From Lonicera japonica (taxonomy: Eukaryota; Streptophyta; Magnoliopsida; Dipsacales; Caprifoliaceae): 64,000 nucleotides of DNA. The notes below the pieces were generated by a model that was given only the letters and a program-made list of their open reading frames with translations, ran no database searches and had not been told where the DNA came from. The stretch lies in the NCBI GenBank assembly GCA_021464415.1, contig CM038468.1, positions 34,894,969-34,958,968 of the forward strand, read 5' to 3'. Shown here one piece after another: positions 34,240 through 47,028 of the stretch. Numbering within the stretch: position 1 is the stretch's first letter; each line of letters opens with the position of its first letter. Both the position numbers and the translations under genes were made by a program.

Positions 34240-37200
34240 TTAGAAAACAAATTTCTATCAAAAGTACCATATACATGAGAAATGAAAAAAGGGAAAAAAA
34301 ATCATACTTTCACCGCCAACAGACTAAACATACTTCAATTTGGTTTCAATTGAAGTTGGTTTCCAATTTGGGACAAAGTGCAAATTTCAAATCTATATTT
34401 GTTTGGTGTTTCAAGTCTTTTAGCAGTCTTTAAGAAAAATAAAATTACATAGCAACTTAAATTTAATTAAGTAGATAAGCTTTGTCTGTAACCTTTATTT
34501 CCAAGATAAATCTCAACCATATAATATTGTCTCCCAAGTTTTTCTTTTCTTTTATTTCTTATGTAATTCTTGTTCTTTACCCTTGTCTTGTTGTTATATT
34601 TTCGGTGCATTCTTCTTTCTTTGGGGACATGCAAAATGTTATATTCTCTTTAACTCTCTCTCCAACATTTTCTCTCTAAGACATTTTATTCTTGTGGATT
34701 TTTAGGCAATAGTTGCCGGTGAAAATGAGAAGCTTTTGATAGCACTTTATAACCACCACTGGAACTTTTATATATTTAAAATATTTTTTTTAAGCAATCT
34801 ACTTGTAAGAATTCATGGGAACTTACAGACTTGAAATGGATTTGAATAGTAGCTAATCAATGACGTGATCGATTTGCTGAGTGAGATTTCGAAGAAGAGA
34901 ATCGCAGGGATGAAAAAAAGAATTTTACAATAAGCTGAAAGGGATAATTGAGAGAAATTGAAGTTATTATTTACTTCAAATGAACCAAAGTCAAAAGGGA
35001 CAATCAATTGGAATTGGCTAAAGCATATATATTTAAATATATATGCCCAATTTTTAGTATTGTCAATTCTTTCCTTTTTTAATAGCGCCACAATTAAAAC
35101 CCTAGTGAATCATACACAAAGCGAGAACACAATTTTCTATCAAAAGTGATATATACATAAGAAATGAAAAAAAAAGTCAACTTTCATTGCCAACAGATGA
35201 AACAAACTACAATTTGGCTTGAATTGAAGTATGTAAGTATCCATTAAAGCAATGCAGTATAAAAAACAATAATCCATACAATATTATATCATCCTTAAGG
35301 CAATACGAGAACATATACGTAATTGGAGGAAGATATTTATATATTAAGTTTTACAACAATTATAAAGAAAATGGCTTACATTTTAGAGATTTAGTTTTGG
35401 GATAATTAAATTTGGTTTCGCTTTTTGTTTCAAATACACCTCTTTTTTTCTCTCCCACCTTCTGTCACTTTTAATCTCAAGGTGGTCTTGTATATCAAAG
35501 CAAAAATCTACTCTAAATCATAGGAATGAACATTGAAAAAAAGGTAAAATTTGGATAGTCAAAATTTTGTGATTCATCAATAATAACCTTTGCCAAAAAA
35601 TAAATATTAATAATAGCAAAATCAACAAATCATGATACAATGGTGCAACAGGCAGAGGAGAAAGAAAATTAGAGTTTCAAACAACCCAAAATTCAATTAA
35701 ATTCAAATAATACCAAAAATATAAATCTAATTAATAAGTACTAACAATAAATTATCTTAGCAAATTTATAAAACATTAAAAGGGAAAAACAGTCAAAATT
35801 TGGGAATTTTATGATAAATCATATAAAGAATCTTACATGAAGAAGAGGAGCGTAGGTTAGGATAAAACACAGTAAATATCGTAAATATGTGTGTGTGTGT
35901 GAGAGAGAGAGAGAGATAGATAGACAGATAGAAAGGACTCATAAAAAGATATAAAGTAAATAAGTAAAAGGATTATGTGCTTCAACTGTGAACTATTGCA
36001 AAGATTATATTATTTATACATGTAATTGTTACACATTTGATTTCTCATTTAAATAATCCAATTATGCAAATAAATTTACATAAATCTCAAAATAATAGTA
36101 GAAGAATCATTTGAAATGGAAATACACATAATTGTTCAAGGAACAAAAAATTGAAGAATTATTTTTCCACTGTGTATATGAAACAACCCCATTCATATTT
36201 TAACTTTTAAGAAAGGGAACAAAAAGTATATAAATACAATACTGAGAGTAAATCAAGAATAAAACAATCACATAAAGTAAAAGTTAATCCGAATGCCAGT
36301 ATTTATGTGGCCAAATGATTTCTTTCTAGCTGCCATGAATTTGTATGTCCACATCTAATTTATAAGAAGTACATTGCCTCTACAAACGCAAAACTCCATT
36401 AGGCAATTTGCATATTAGCATAGATTAGCAATTAATAGTAACTAAATGTGTGTTCATTCATAGTTAGTAGTTACTTCGAATAAACCAAAGTCAAAATGGG
36501 ACAATCAATATATATGTCCAGTTTGTAGTTTTGTAAATTCTTTCCTTTACGGCCTGGATAGTTTTATTTATTTATTTATTTTGTTTCTTTCTACGGTGCT
36601 TCCTTTCTTTCACAGATATGAGACTTCACGAAGTTTTACCATGATACAGATATATATACCTACTAATATCAGTGTAATTGTATATATATGTGGTGATATT
36701 AATATTAAGACATTCATGAGTATTCATTAAGTCGTAGGAACTGGTTTTTTATTTATTTTGGCATGTGGGTGTTAGCTTTGGTTATTAAAAATTTGCTTAA
36801 TTATTATATCTACTCATATATATTTATATATTAGCTACACATACTTATAAACATTAATCCACTTCCTGGAGTGTTAGTGGGGGATGTATATATATATATA
36901 TATATACATGACCTATACTGTGTATAAACATGTGTAGTAGGAGCATGAAAATAAAAGAAAACAGGGGGTTACATGGGTTACTCCATTCTTGCCTTGGTTA
37001 CATCATCACCATTATTATTGTTATTTGAGGATTATTTAGTTTTATGCTAGACGTGTTTCATATTATTTTGGTTAATTCATGCCAATTTTTTTGGAGCATC
37101 ACAGGACAAATCAAAAACATTTTTAGATAGCAGAAGACACTACTAAACATAATTAAAGACTGCATATATGTATTAGCAAGCATGAGATAAGTTGATGTAA

Positions 37201-37320
37201 TATACACAAAGTGAGAACACGAATTTCTATCAAAAGTGCTATATACATAAGAAATAAAAAATAAGAAGCCAACTTTCACTGCCAACAGGCAAAACATAGT
37301 TCAGTTTGGCTTCAATTTCC
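34240..37320. repeat. Three copies of a ~100-bp repeat plus a second repeated block
   Basis: Copies at about 34245-34370, 35133-35232 and 37222-37318 share TTCTATCAAAAGT, ATACATRAGAAAT, TTTCAYYGCCAACAG and CAATTTGGYTT in the same order and strand. A different block (CCAAAGTCAAAA, GGGACAATCAAT, TTCTTTCCTTT) is repeated at about 34975-35080 and 36480-36550. They indicate internal segmental duplication of Helitron cargo. Confidence 0.7.
35889..35930. repeat. GT/GA/GATA microsatellite
   Basis: Consecutive GTGTGTGTG, GAGAGAGAGAGAGA and GATAGATAGACAGATAGA tracts. Confidence 0.9.
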
Positions 37321-38101
37321 TTGGGATTAAATAAAAAAAAATTAATTGAAAGGAACTCTCAATTAACTGAAACAGTAGGTGGGGTAAAAACAAAACAAAA
37401 GCATAATAACATATTTACCAAATTTGTTCTTTTCCTTTATATTATTTCTTAGGTTCCTTTCTCTCTATGTTATTATTTTATGTAATTACACCGCATTTTC
37501 TTTACCCAACTTAATAGCCACTCTAAACCAACTCAATTTTCAAGTCAAAACTACCCTATTCCTTTGACATAGCAGCGTATTATTGTGTTGCCCAAAAAAA
37601 GTGTGAACCATTATGCTATTTCAAAAAATTTTAACAAATCCATTTTGCACCATCCTAGTAAAAAAAACAACATAATGGATTTGAACATATCTTAGCATGT
37701 TTTCCATTGAAATTCAGAAGCCTAAACTCCATTAACAACAAAATATGCTTATTGCTCAACAAAGTAATCCATGGAAATAAAATGACAGAAATACAAAATT
37801 AGAAAAAAATAAATAAAAAGGAAAACAACATATAAGGCATAATGATTAACAATTGTTCAAAGTAACTAACCATCTTTTCTCTTGCTATAAAGACGTGGTC
37901 GAATTTTCTTCTTTGAAGAACCTTGAAGGTTTAATATCATATATGTATATATATATATATCTACGTATCCTGCAAACAATGAACACATAAAAGATTTCAT
38001 ACTTGCTACACTATGTTTCTTCCTCACGAATAGTAAAAAGGGGGAAACTGAAATTGCTTTCTTAATTAAGTAATTTTGTTGACAATTGAGAAAAATTTGT
38101 A

Positions 38102-38516
38102 TCAATTGAGGGGAAAAACATAAAGGACGTAATAACTTACCCACAAACCTTCAGTTGGAGCAGCGCAGCGAATGACACAGTGAAGGCGATATGGAAAGAG
38201 AAAAGGAGATAAATATAGAGAGAATGCATGCAGTTTCATGCCATAGATAACCTCCTGGGAGCGGTTGTTGATGGTTGACGGTTGACGAAGGGGTTTGAAG
38301 GGAGAGAGTAGATGGTGATACCTAGGGCAATTTAAAACAACTAAGTTTAGGGAGTTTTGTGAGAAATAGGGAAATAACTGAAGAAATGGAAATACTTGGG
38401 GCATTTTAAAACGACAAAGTTTGGGGATTTTTTTTGCAAAATAGGGAGAGGAGGGGAGAATTGACACGTGGCGTACGGAGAAGGTCAAATGGGCCTTTTT
38501 ACTTAAATAGTTTAGA
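38102..38516 (-). other. Helitron 5' leader
   Basis: GC-richer leader following the 5' TC end. It contains two copies of a 50-60-bp unit (about 38331-38372 and 38398-38450, sharing CATTTTAAAACGACAAAGTT-like sequence) and a G-box-like ACACGTGGC near 38465. Its ORF has low-complexity Pro/Phe-rich sequence and no domain, so I do not call it a protein. Confidence 0.5.
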
Positions 38517-39749
38517 TAATAAATAACCTATATATGTGTTATTTTAGAAACTAGACCTATCAAGTAAAGAATTAATCAAGTTAGTTAAGATGAGTAGTAC
38601 ATATTTTCTATTTTAAGGCTTTAGATAAATATGATTGTGTACATTTATAATTCAACTGTTTATTTTTTACTGCAATGATATCTTTAAAGATAACATATTT
38701 TTATTGAAAAACCACTTCTATGATTTGATCTGTACCATCTCTGAGATAATTGGGTGGTGTGCCAAACACCGGCATTATTCTGAACTAATTCATTATTGGC
38801 CAATTATAAGATTGAAAAAGTGGAATATCGAAACTCGGTCAATGAGGGTTATTCGTTGACATAAAAAGTGGAGTACCGTAAAAGAAAGTGTTTCAATATT
38901 TATAATTATGTGATAAATTATTCTGAAATACCTTTTAAATTTATATTTTATGATCTAATGATATTTTGCTAACCCTTGGAATAGAAAACGAATATTTGTC
39001 ACGGGGCTTGTGAAGCTCACCCTTGTCATAATTTATTTTTCAGGGACCCATAAGATGGTGGATGAATTAAACTATGGAGTGAAGCATAATAAATAAGAAA
39101 CGAAGTAATATTATATTCGAGGAATTTGAAATTTCAATAAACATGTAATAGAAAAATTATGAATTGTGTTTACTAATGTAATAAATATCATGTATTTTTA
39201 TTTTTAGAATGTTACTAGACGTGTTTTGTACCCATATTGCATAAGCAACATTACTTTTAGACTTGTATTGTTGCACTCATTGGCTGAGTATGTGCTGCTT
39301 CTGAAAGAATCTTAAATCGATGTAATAGAGCTTTGGTACAATATGTTAACACATGGGATGAGTCTATATGAACACACCCATCTATAATGACCCGAGTTCC
39401 TGATACTTTCAAGATAATTTCTTGCTTCTACAATTAAAATATTCCAGAACCCAAATTGTTTTGATTCTTCCATTTAGAATGATTCACTGCTGCAAGCATG
39501 TGAAATGGGCTTCAAACCGAAGAGGCGGCGACTTAGTACGAAATTGCTAATAGACTTAGACTGTATAAAGAAATGGGTAATTGTGGGGCAAAAAACAAAA
39601 GACCCACCAATCATAAATAAATTATTATGATTTAGACAATCTTTTGTGTACATGTGCATCTTTCATGTAATTTTTGCGAAACTCAACTCTTATGTAATTC
39701 TTGTGATGATATAACTTTAATGTAATTGGTTCTACCACCCCTAGAACTT
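38517..39749. other. Intergenic, includes dispersed repeat shared with 54648-54800
   Basis: No supported gene. The segment 38590-38730 (AGTAGTACATATTTTC to TATTGAAAAACCACTT) recurs in the same orientation near 54650-54775. The rest is AT-rich without visible structure. Confidence 0.5.
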
Positions 39750-40627
39750 TGGCCTCTACTAGAATTCGACCACCCTTTTGTTCTCCAGTTACTTCATATT
39801 TACGGCTTCCTTGATGTGATGAATGTGTTCCTCCTTCCCCAGATTGTAAAAAGTCAAGTTTACCCTTTTCATTGGCTCACTCCTCTTTTCAAATTCCTTC
39901 ACCCTTTTTTTTATGATTATCGCCTTGGCAATTAAATCTGTGTAATTCCCCACTTAAAGGACTTATATTATTGATCTAATTGCCAATTGTAAGCTTCCTT
40001 GGAATTTACAACATTTGGCTGCTTGATTTTGAACAAAATCAGGGGAAAATTTAGATAACTTTGTAAACTTAGCTTCATACTTCATTACACTCATGTCACC
40101 TTGAGTTAGCCATATAAATTCCTATTCCTTTTATAGTTGGTACACCATAGAAAAATACTTATTATTGAACACTTCTACAAATCGGTCCCATCCTATGACA
40201 GTTCGAACCCAAGGCACCACTCCACCAACCATTGTCAATAGTGTCTTTGTAGCATCCCATAAAAATCAAGCTTTACCCTTCAACATAAAAGTTGACAATA
40301 CTACTTTTTGCTCATCAGGGACTCCTATAACCTTAAGTGTGTTCTCCATACTCTTCAACCAACTTTCTATAATTAAAGGATCGATTGTTCCTGAAAATGT
40401 TGAAGGCGACAACTTCATAAAGCACTTATGTACTGTATTTTTATTATCACCTACGTGCTGCTTCTCTATCCATTACTTTAATTAGCTACAACTTAAAGTA
40501 CTCTTTCATATTAATTAGGTTCATGTACTTCATGTTCTCTTTACACAACTCCCCTTCAGATATCGGCTGTGGTAGGAGCATGAAATGTCACCCCCTCAGC
40601 CACATTATGATGATCTACTTGTTCCAT
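39750..40627 (-). pseudogene. Ty3/gypsy gag relic
   Basis: ATG 40627 starts MEQVDHHNVAEGVTFHAPTT, then stops. After a frameshift comes a clear Retrotrans_gag core: FMKLSPSTFSGTIDPLIIES, then WLKSMENTLKVIGVPDEQKV and STFMLKGKA, followed by DRFVEVFNNKYFS and LTQGDMSVMKYEAKFTKLSKF-type sequence. Gag forms the capsid-like particle of LTR retrotransposons. Several in-frame stops and loss of pol make this a dead fragment. Neither LTR is delimited. Confidence 0.85.
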
Positions 40628-41214
40628 ATCTCCACTGCAGTATATAATCAATGAACACCAGATACAACAACATATAAAGGCTATAATGTTAGTTAATGAC
40701 TCAACACGCACTGCTTAAATCAACCGCCTCCCTAAACTCCAACATAACTTGAGAATATATAATCATAGCACTTGACACAAAAATAGTTGTCAAACCCATC
40801 CTGGAGACCTTATGCAAATCCCACAGTCGAGGTGGACTAGTCATAGCTAAAAATCTTAATTTCCAACAATACAACTTTAATACCTTGCGGAAGCAGAAAA
40901 ATATTTGAAAAATAAACATCACTTTTATTTTATAACACAATCTCCATCTTCTAAGTCACTTATACAACCACCATAATCAAAAGACACAACATGTAAATAT
41001 AATACTCAACGATTTACAACACATACTAGGGTTACATCACTCTTTACCATATCTACACAACATATACAAAGTTTATACAACTCCAAAAATTGATACATCT
41101 TCCAGACCCTAGACTTTGACAGTGGACAACCTTCTTTCCCACTTGGAAGGAAATTAAACACCGTACACACAAAGTTTAGTAAATACACTACTCACACACT
41201 TGGATAATAATATA

Positions 41215-41440
41215 TATATATATATTTGTCTCCACAAAACCCAACACTCAAGGTATTATAAACAACAGCCTCCCACAAAGCCTAAAGTCTAAGGCATTAT
41301 ATATGTATACACTCCGGTCTCCTACAAAGCTCGAGACCCAAAGGTATTAATACACCAACCTCCTATAAAACCCGAGGCCTAAGGAATTATATACACCAGT
41401 CTACCACAAAGCCCGAGACCCAAGGCATTCACAATTTATA
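41215..41440. repeat. Four tandem ~58-bp units, probably LTR of the gypsy relic
   Basis: Units share CTCCYACAAAGCCYGAGACC and CAAGGYATTATATACAC. They lie upstream of the gag start on its strand, where a 5' LTR would be. No TG..CA boundaries or primer-binding site could be fixed. Confidence 0.6.
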
Positions 41441-42609
41441 TATATACCTCCATATAAATTTATAAATATAATCCACGTGAGGTAGTACACTCACATCAAA
41501 AGTCCGCACTAACCAAAATTGAAAATCTACTTCTGTTGTACCGTAGAAGTAGTAGCTCCTTCACCTATAAATTCAAACCGATTAGTAATCCAATCTCAAA
41601 TCAACATACACATTTATATTACACAATTCATTCCCACAAGTGCACAATGAATAATACTTAACACAATTTCATTCACAATGCATTTTAACAATTCTAATTA
41701 TGTTCAGTCTCAATAGAGAGCTCAAACATGTGACTTCCCACAGTCTGACCATCCCCAAATTTATGTAGTAGTTCCACAACATGTATATGAACAAAATCCA
41801 AAGATTTCAAGTTAATCCAACAGCTAGATTAATAAATATGCACAAAATAGTACAACAAAAACATGTTGTCTAGATTATGCAATTATTGAAATAAGTCCAG
41901 TTTGGTGATTAAACTGTACTAATTGGTAACAAACTAGGTTATAAACCATACATTTCTGGAAAGCTCAGTGTGCTACTTTTAAACCATATTTACGGTTCAT
42001 AATTTAGAGTTATGTATAAAGAGTTATATCAATTATAAGACAGGTGCACAAAGCTGTCTACTCAAAGTAACTTTAAGGATTTCAATTATATATTTTTTGA
42101 TGCAAATCAAACACATGACCCTTATGACTTTAAACCAACATCATTTAACTATTTTCTAGCATATATAACATCTTTTTCACTTATTAAAATTGATGTAAAT
42201 CGGGTTGAATTAACTTTACCATTAAAACCCTTAAATACACTAAGAACATACACATATACACTAAGAACACACATATACATGTATGTTCTTCTCTTCTAAT
42301 CCAACTTTTCAACATGTAAATCATAAAATCATGTAAAATAAATGAAGAAAACATAAAGAACATAAATTACTAACCATTCTATGATTTTTCTTCAATTTTC
42401 TCTTGTATTTTCTTCTTCCTTTTCTTTTCCTCTCTATTTTCGCTATTTTTGGTAAATAATTAAAATTTAGGAATAAAATAGTATAAAATATCTGTTATTA
42501 TTGAGCTAAACACCTCAGTTTGCCTTGTCATGATTAAATGACAATGAAGGAGAGAAAGACACCAGCACATGCTTCTAATTTACACATAAGTACCACTAAC
42601 ACTTTATTT
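41441..42609. other. AT-rich region, possible LTR remainder
   Basis: No ORF of note and no element ends seen. Some direct ACATATACACTAAGAACA duplication near 42240-42275. Confidence 0.35.
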
Positions 42610-43047
42610 CACTACACCAAAAATGGGAATTTGTCACGCTGAATATGCGGCAATTTGTCACGGTCAATGACCGGAACAAAGAATGTTTTACAATTGCTAT
42701 AGCTTATTGTCACGGTTTTTTACCGTGATTAATTTGTCTCGGTCACTTTAACATTTGTCACGATCATTGACCATGTAAAATGAGTTTTTTTTCCCGAGAT
42801 TGCTAGTACTATGTCGTTTGGCTTGTTTTTTTTGTTAATCTCTTATCTAATCCTAACTCTCACTTTCATCACACTCTATTTCTCTTTAGTCGTCGCTTCA
42901 CATAACTATTGCGCCACCGCTGGTGGCTTCGGTTGTTCTCGCCAGTAGCAGATGCTTTCCACGCCCTCTCTCACCACCCCAGAACCACCACTCATCCTCT
43001 CTGACTAAAAGTATATCCATATTTCTCTATCTATATTTCTAGATTGG

Positions 43048-43078
<31 letters not shown>

Positions 43079-44332
43079 TCTAGATTTGATATATATATAT
43101 ATATAATATTCCATATATGATATATATATATTAGATCTGATACATATAAGGTCCATCTTTATATATATATATATAAGCTTGGATTTTTTTAGTAATATAT
43201 ATAGACTAACCGACAATGATTCCCATCTTTCACCTTTTGTTTTATATTTGTATGGAAGCTTATATTGTGTTCCCATCTTCTTATATATATATATATATAT
43301 TTATATGTGCTCTGTATCTTTGTGCGAAGCTTTGTTTAATTTTTTAAATGTATGCTCCGTAATTTGGGGATATTTTGTATTGGTAATCTCAAGGATATAT
43401 ATATATATATTTATCTAATTAATGTTGAGACCAAAGTGCCTTCCGTTTTACTCGTCGTCATCATTCTTATTTAAAATATATATATATGGTCAAGAGCTTC
43501 TTTTAAAAGAGTAAGGTCCCTTTCTTTGGTCCCTTTCATTTGTCTTTTTTCTAGAATATTGATAGTGGGTTTTATGTCTTAATTCCAAAATAATAGCTTG
43601 TGGGGAAATGATGATGGAGGGAGCTCTCCTTTATAAGGGGGAGAAAATAAGGGGAAAAAAAGGAGAAGATTTTTGTGAGAGGATTTGAGATAAAAATTTT
43701 TTGACAGTGTAATGTAGATTGTTAGTATATGTATGAGAGAGTTTTTGGGGTTTATTAATTTTTTTGTTGGTGGGTTTTTCCATTCAATAATGGTTGTACA
43801 GATTCCCAGGGGATTTGATATGTATATATATATATAATTTTAATGTGAGAAAGTTAACACGAGAGAAAGTGTGTTTAATTAATTGTACTAGTAAACAAAA
43901 AAATAAATTAATCGTACTAGTGGAGTCATAGAGTGTAAAGAAGTGGGGGTTGATTGAAATCACAGGTAGCATCGACTACGGAATATTTGAGTGAAAAGAG
44001 ATGGTGGGACCAAATGATTTGAGTTTTGAAAGAAAAATAAATTCAATGAACTAGCTTTAAAAATATGGAATTGAGCTTTGAAGTTTGAGCCTATTTTCAT
44101 TTTGGTATTAAGTCAAGGTAGTATGGATTGATTAGATAATATATCTTGTTTGGTTGGTTAATGTGTGATAAGAAAATTTAATTAGTGGAGTCAAAAAATA
44201 TTTTAATTTTAGAGATGAATGTCTCTAATTAACCATCACAATTTATTTGTATGATATCTTAATCATATATAGTAGCGTCATCTCAATATTTAAATAACAA
44301 AAAATATTGAAAGTCAAAGTGTACCATTTAGT

Positions 44333-44460
44333 ATTTGAATTAATGCCTACGGATACAAATTTGTGCATGTTTATTATTTGAATTATGCCTATGGATACAA
44401 ATTTGGATGTGCTTAGTTTTTGAATTAACTCCTATGGATACAAAATGAATACATAAAGTA
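44333..44460. repeat. Three tandem ~45-bp units in the CACTA left arm
   Basis: Each has TTTGAATTAAYKCCTAYGGA followed by TACAAA. They lie at the edge of the block missing from the right arm. Confidence 0.7.
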
Positions 44461-44989
44461 AGTGAATTCCGCAATTTTCAAAATCAACTTGTGCATTGTG
44501 AAAGTTTGCATATGTTTAGTCAAGTATCAAATAGAAAGAATTTTTTTTGCATGATTTGACATACATGTTACAAAATATTTTTAAATTTCAATTTGTAATT
44601 AATTTTATCTTTTTATTTTGTTGTACTTTTTGCTTTCTTTAAGTGGATTTCTAGTCCCCCTTTCAGCTCTTGTGTTTATTCCTTTTTAGCTTTTATAAAG
44701 TTCAATTTTTTTTAAAAAAAAAACTTATTATTAATATTTTTTTTGGTTTCTAATGTAGTTTTTTGCTCACGAAATTAATTAATACGTTGTTAATTTATAT
44801 GTAGAAGCAGTAACGAAAGAAATGTCTTTTTGATACATTGTATGAGTTGAAGGTACCTTTAAATTTCTCTTATAATCTCCGCAGATGTGTGAGCCATGCA
44901 ATTCATGATTTAAAGCAATGTAAGTCTCATGACTAGCATATGATAATGCAATTAGTACCACTTTTGTTTGGACATTGTTTTTCTAAAAC

Positions 44990-45660
44990 TAAGGATCTTC
45001 GAAAGGATATTATGTAGATTAGCTTGTGCTTTAACCTGTTGTGTGCAAAAGTTGTCAATAGAAAGCACATTATGGTAGCCAAAGTAATTATGGCTGAGGC
45101 TACCTGTGTTTTGGGGAAGTACTTCCCTGCTTCATTTTTTAATATAAGCATCCACTTATTGGTGCATTTATGTGACGAAATACTTTTTTGTGGTCCAATT
45201 AGGTATCAACGGATGTATCCATTCGAGCGGTTAATGAAAACCTTTAAGGATTACGTTAAAAATGCACGGTATATTGAAAGTTCCATTGCATAAGAGTACA
45301 TCGCGAAAGAAGCCTCCACGTGTGCAAAGGAAAACATTCCTAACCTAGGCATAGGCAATGGCGAACATTTTGTTGATGAAGCAGAGGGTTTCGCTAACGA
45401 GGAATCTTTGGGAAATGGAAAAGCAGTTACTTTGACAAGTATACAATACGGACAAATGTGAAGATATGTTTTTGAGATTGATGAAAATATTGATGAATGG
45501 AAAGCGTAAGTGACTTTAAATAACATTGTAATGTAATTTTTTCCCCTAAATTGATAATTCACTTTAAGGGATTTTCCATTCCATTTTATATATAGGAAAC
45601 ACAATGCGTCTAGACACAAGAACAAGAGAATGAGAGCTGAAGATATACACCATGAATTTA
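44990..45660 (+). pseudogene. CACTA TNP2/DUF4218 transposase fragment (left arm only)
   Basis: Reads VLGKYFPASFFNISIHLLVH, LCDEILFCGPIRYQRMYPFE, RLMKTFKDYVKNARYIESSI, the DUF4218 signature of plant CACTA transposases. It is followed by AKEASTCAKENIP and an acidic stretch with stops. The N-terminal catalytic TNP2 domain is absent, so there is no transposase activity. No counterpart is left in the right arm. Confidence 0.85.
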
Positions 45661-45757
45661 AGGCTTAGGTGGTGAATGAGGTATTAGCAGTAATATGTAA
45701 GAACTAATCATAATCATATTACCTAACTAAGCAAATTAAAAATTATAATTTTGTTTA

Positions 45758-46310
45758 ATGTTTCAGTTGTTAAGAAGTAGTGACCGTACCTCAAGGCTTG
45801 CATGTCTAGCTAATGGGCCTGATTTTGTGGCCATAGAGTATAACAAATACTATCTTAATTGTTTTGCTTTCTCTTTCAATAGCCACATGGAAAAACTTGT
45901 AGGAAAGCAAAATAGTGGGCATATCATGCAAAGCTTTAACTTACTTGAAGGCTAGTGCAAAAGAAATTTTTTTGGTGAAGTTGAAATGACGTATTATGGT
46001 ATATACAGCAAATTATAGTATTAAACTATATAGATTTCAAGGAGATGGTATTTTATTGTGACTGGGTTAAAGTGGAACACAAGTAGGCTTGTATAGCCGA
46101 CCCTGCACTAACTTGGTCATGGTAAATTTAAAGAAGTTAAAAAGTAAAGATCATATAAACGACGAGACATTTGTTTGTACCTTCCAGAATCATAAGCAAG
46201 TGTTCTATGCAAAAAGCCCTAAGGATGGTCCAAGGTCCGCGGTTATGTATTCTCCCAAGCAATTAACTACAACAATAGATGACCTTGAAGCACCTTGTGA
46301 ATTTTAGTCT
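45758..46310 (+). pseudogene. CACTA DUF4216-type fragment, left arm
   Basis: Open pieces LLRSSDRTSRLACLANGPDF and HMEKLVGKQNSGHIMQSF, then MVNLKKLKSKDHINDETFV, QNHKQVFYAKSPKDGPRSAV. The order matches the C-terminal DUF4216 part of CACTA transposases. Frameshifts separate the pieces. The right-arm partner is 48640-49164. Confidence 0.75.
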
Positions 46311-46653
46311 GCTTTGGATGATAACCCATAATTGAAGAAATTGTTAGATTATTTAGATGACTAAATGTGCACCACTTTTAACTTATACATGTATTAATAA
46401 CATGGCTAATTAAATCAATACTTCAAAAGATTAAAAGTCGAGTTTATGACATGTTAGAACTAGTGACACTTTTACAAAGTGTTGAAAAGGTATAATTTTA
46501 AACCATTTATCTATTAATTTAAATACAACTTGTTGTATATATATATATATATTATATTTAACTATTGATATATATTTTTGCGTAATTGCCGTAAATGGCA
46601 GGCTTATTTAGTAGGGAGCATACCTTAACTGTAGATGCATAATCCAACAGTAC

Positions 46654-47028
46654 ATGTCAACAAGTGGTATTATATTCAATCTCGGTGGTCAAATTATAGA
46701 AAACAAAACTACTTTATTCAATTGGTCTTTGTCCTATTTGAAACCAATGGTGGGGTTGACATATGAAGATTGGAGACAAGTTAAGACCGTTCAAAAGGAA
46801 GACTTGTGGAAACAACTTAGTAAGGATTTTGTTATTGATCCTAAGTGGAAAGATAATGTTATGAAAGAAATGGGAGATCAACTGAAAAATTGGAGGAAAA
46901 TTTTGAGATCCAAATACTTTAATAGCCTAGTTAGTAGAAGAATAAAGGCATTAAAAGACAAGGCTCCTAGTAAAGAGAGAATTCACATTGCTGAATGGAA
47001 TGATTTTGTTAAAAGCGAAGCAACATAG
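46654..47028 (+). pseudogene. CACTA accessory protein (Ptta/En/Spm, Transposase_24-like), left arm
   Basis: 124-codon ORF: MSTSGIIFNLGGQIIENKTT, GLTYEDWRQVKTVQKEDLWK, WKDNVMKEMGDQLKNWRKIL, then KAPSKERIHIAEWNDFV. This is the plant Ptta/En/Spm TNPD/TNPA-like accessory family that binds transposon ends. The frame stops at TAG where the right-arm copy reads on (EHEAIEAKLSQM). Coding continues weakly through an intron to about 47310. Confidence 0.8.

Larger units (their letters stand above)
21740..38516 (-). mobile_element. Decayed autonomous-type Helitron with cargo
   Basis: On the minus strand the 5' end is A/TCTAAACTATTTAAGTAAAA at 38516. The 3' end is an imperfect hairpin ACCCACCCATCAGGCAGGT (21768-21750), a 9-nt gap ending in CTAG at 21740, then host T. 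Helitrons insert between A and T without duplication, and both ends obey that. Inside, from 5' to 3': leader (38.1-38.5 kb), about 9 kb of cargo and repeats, a Rep-helicase relic (29.05-24.57 kb), and an RPA1-like relic (24.4-22.3 kb). This is the classical plant Helitron gene set. The 5' end is less certain than the 3' end. Confidence 0.75.

Noticed and set aside
38102..38488. 128-codon ORF, minus strand, at the Helitron 5' end
   Set aside because: Low-complexity leader with a duplicated unit and no domain; better explained as untranslated Helitron leader.
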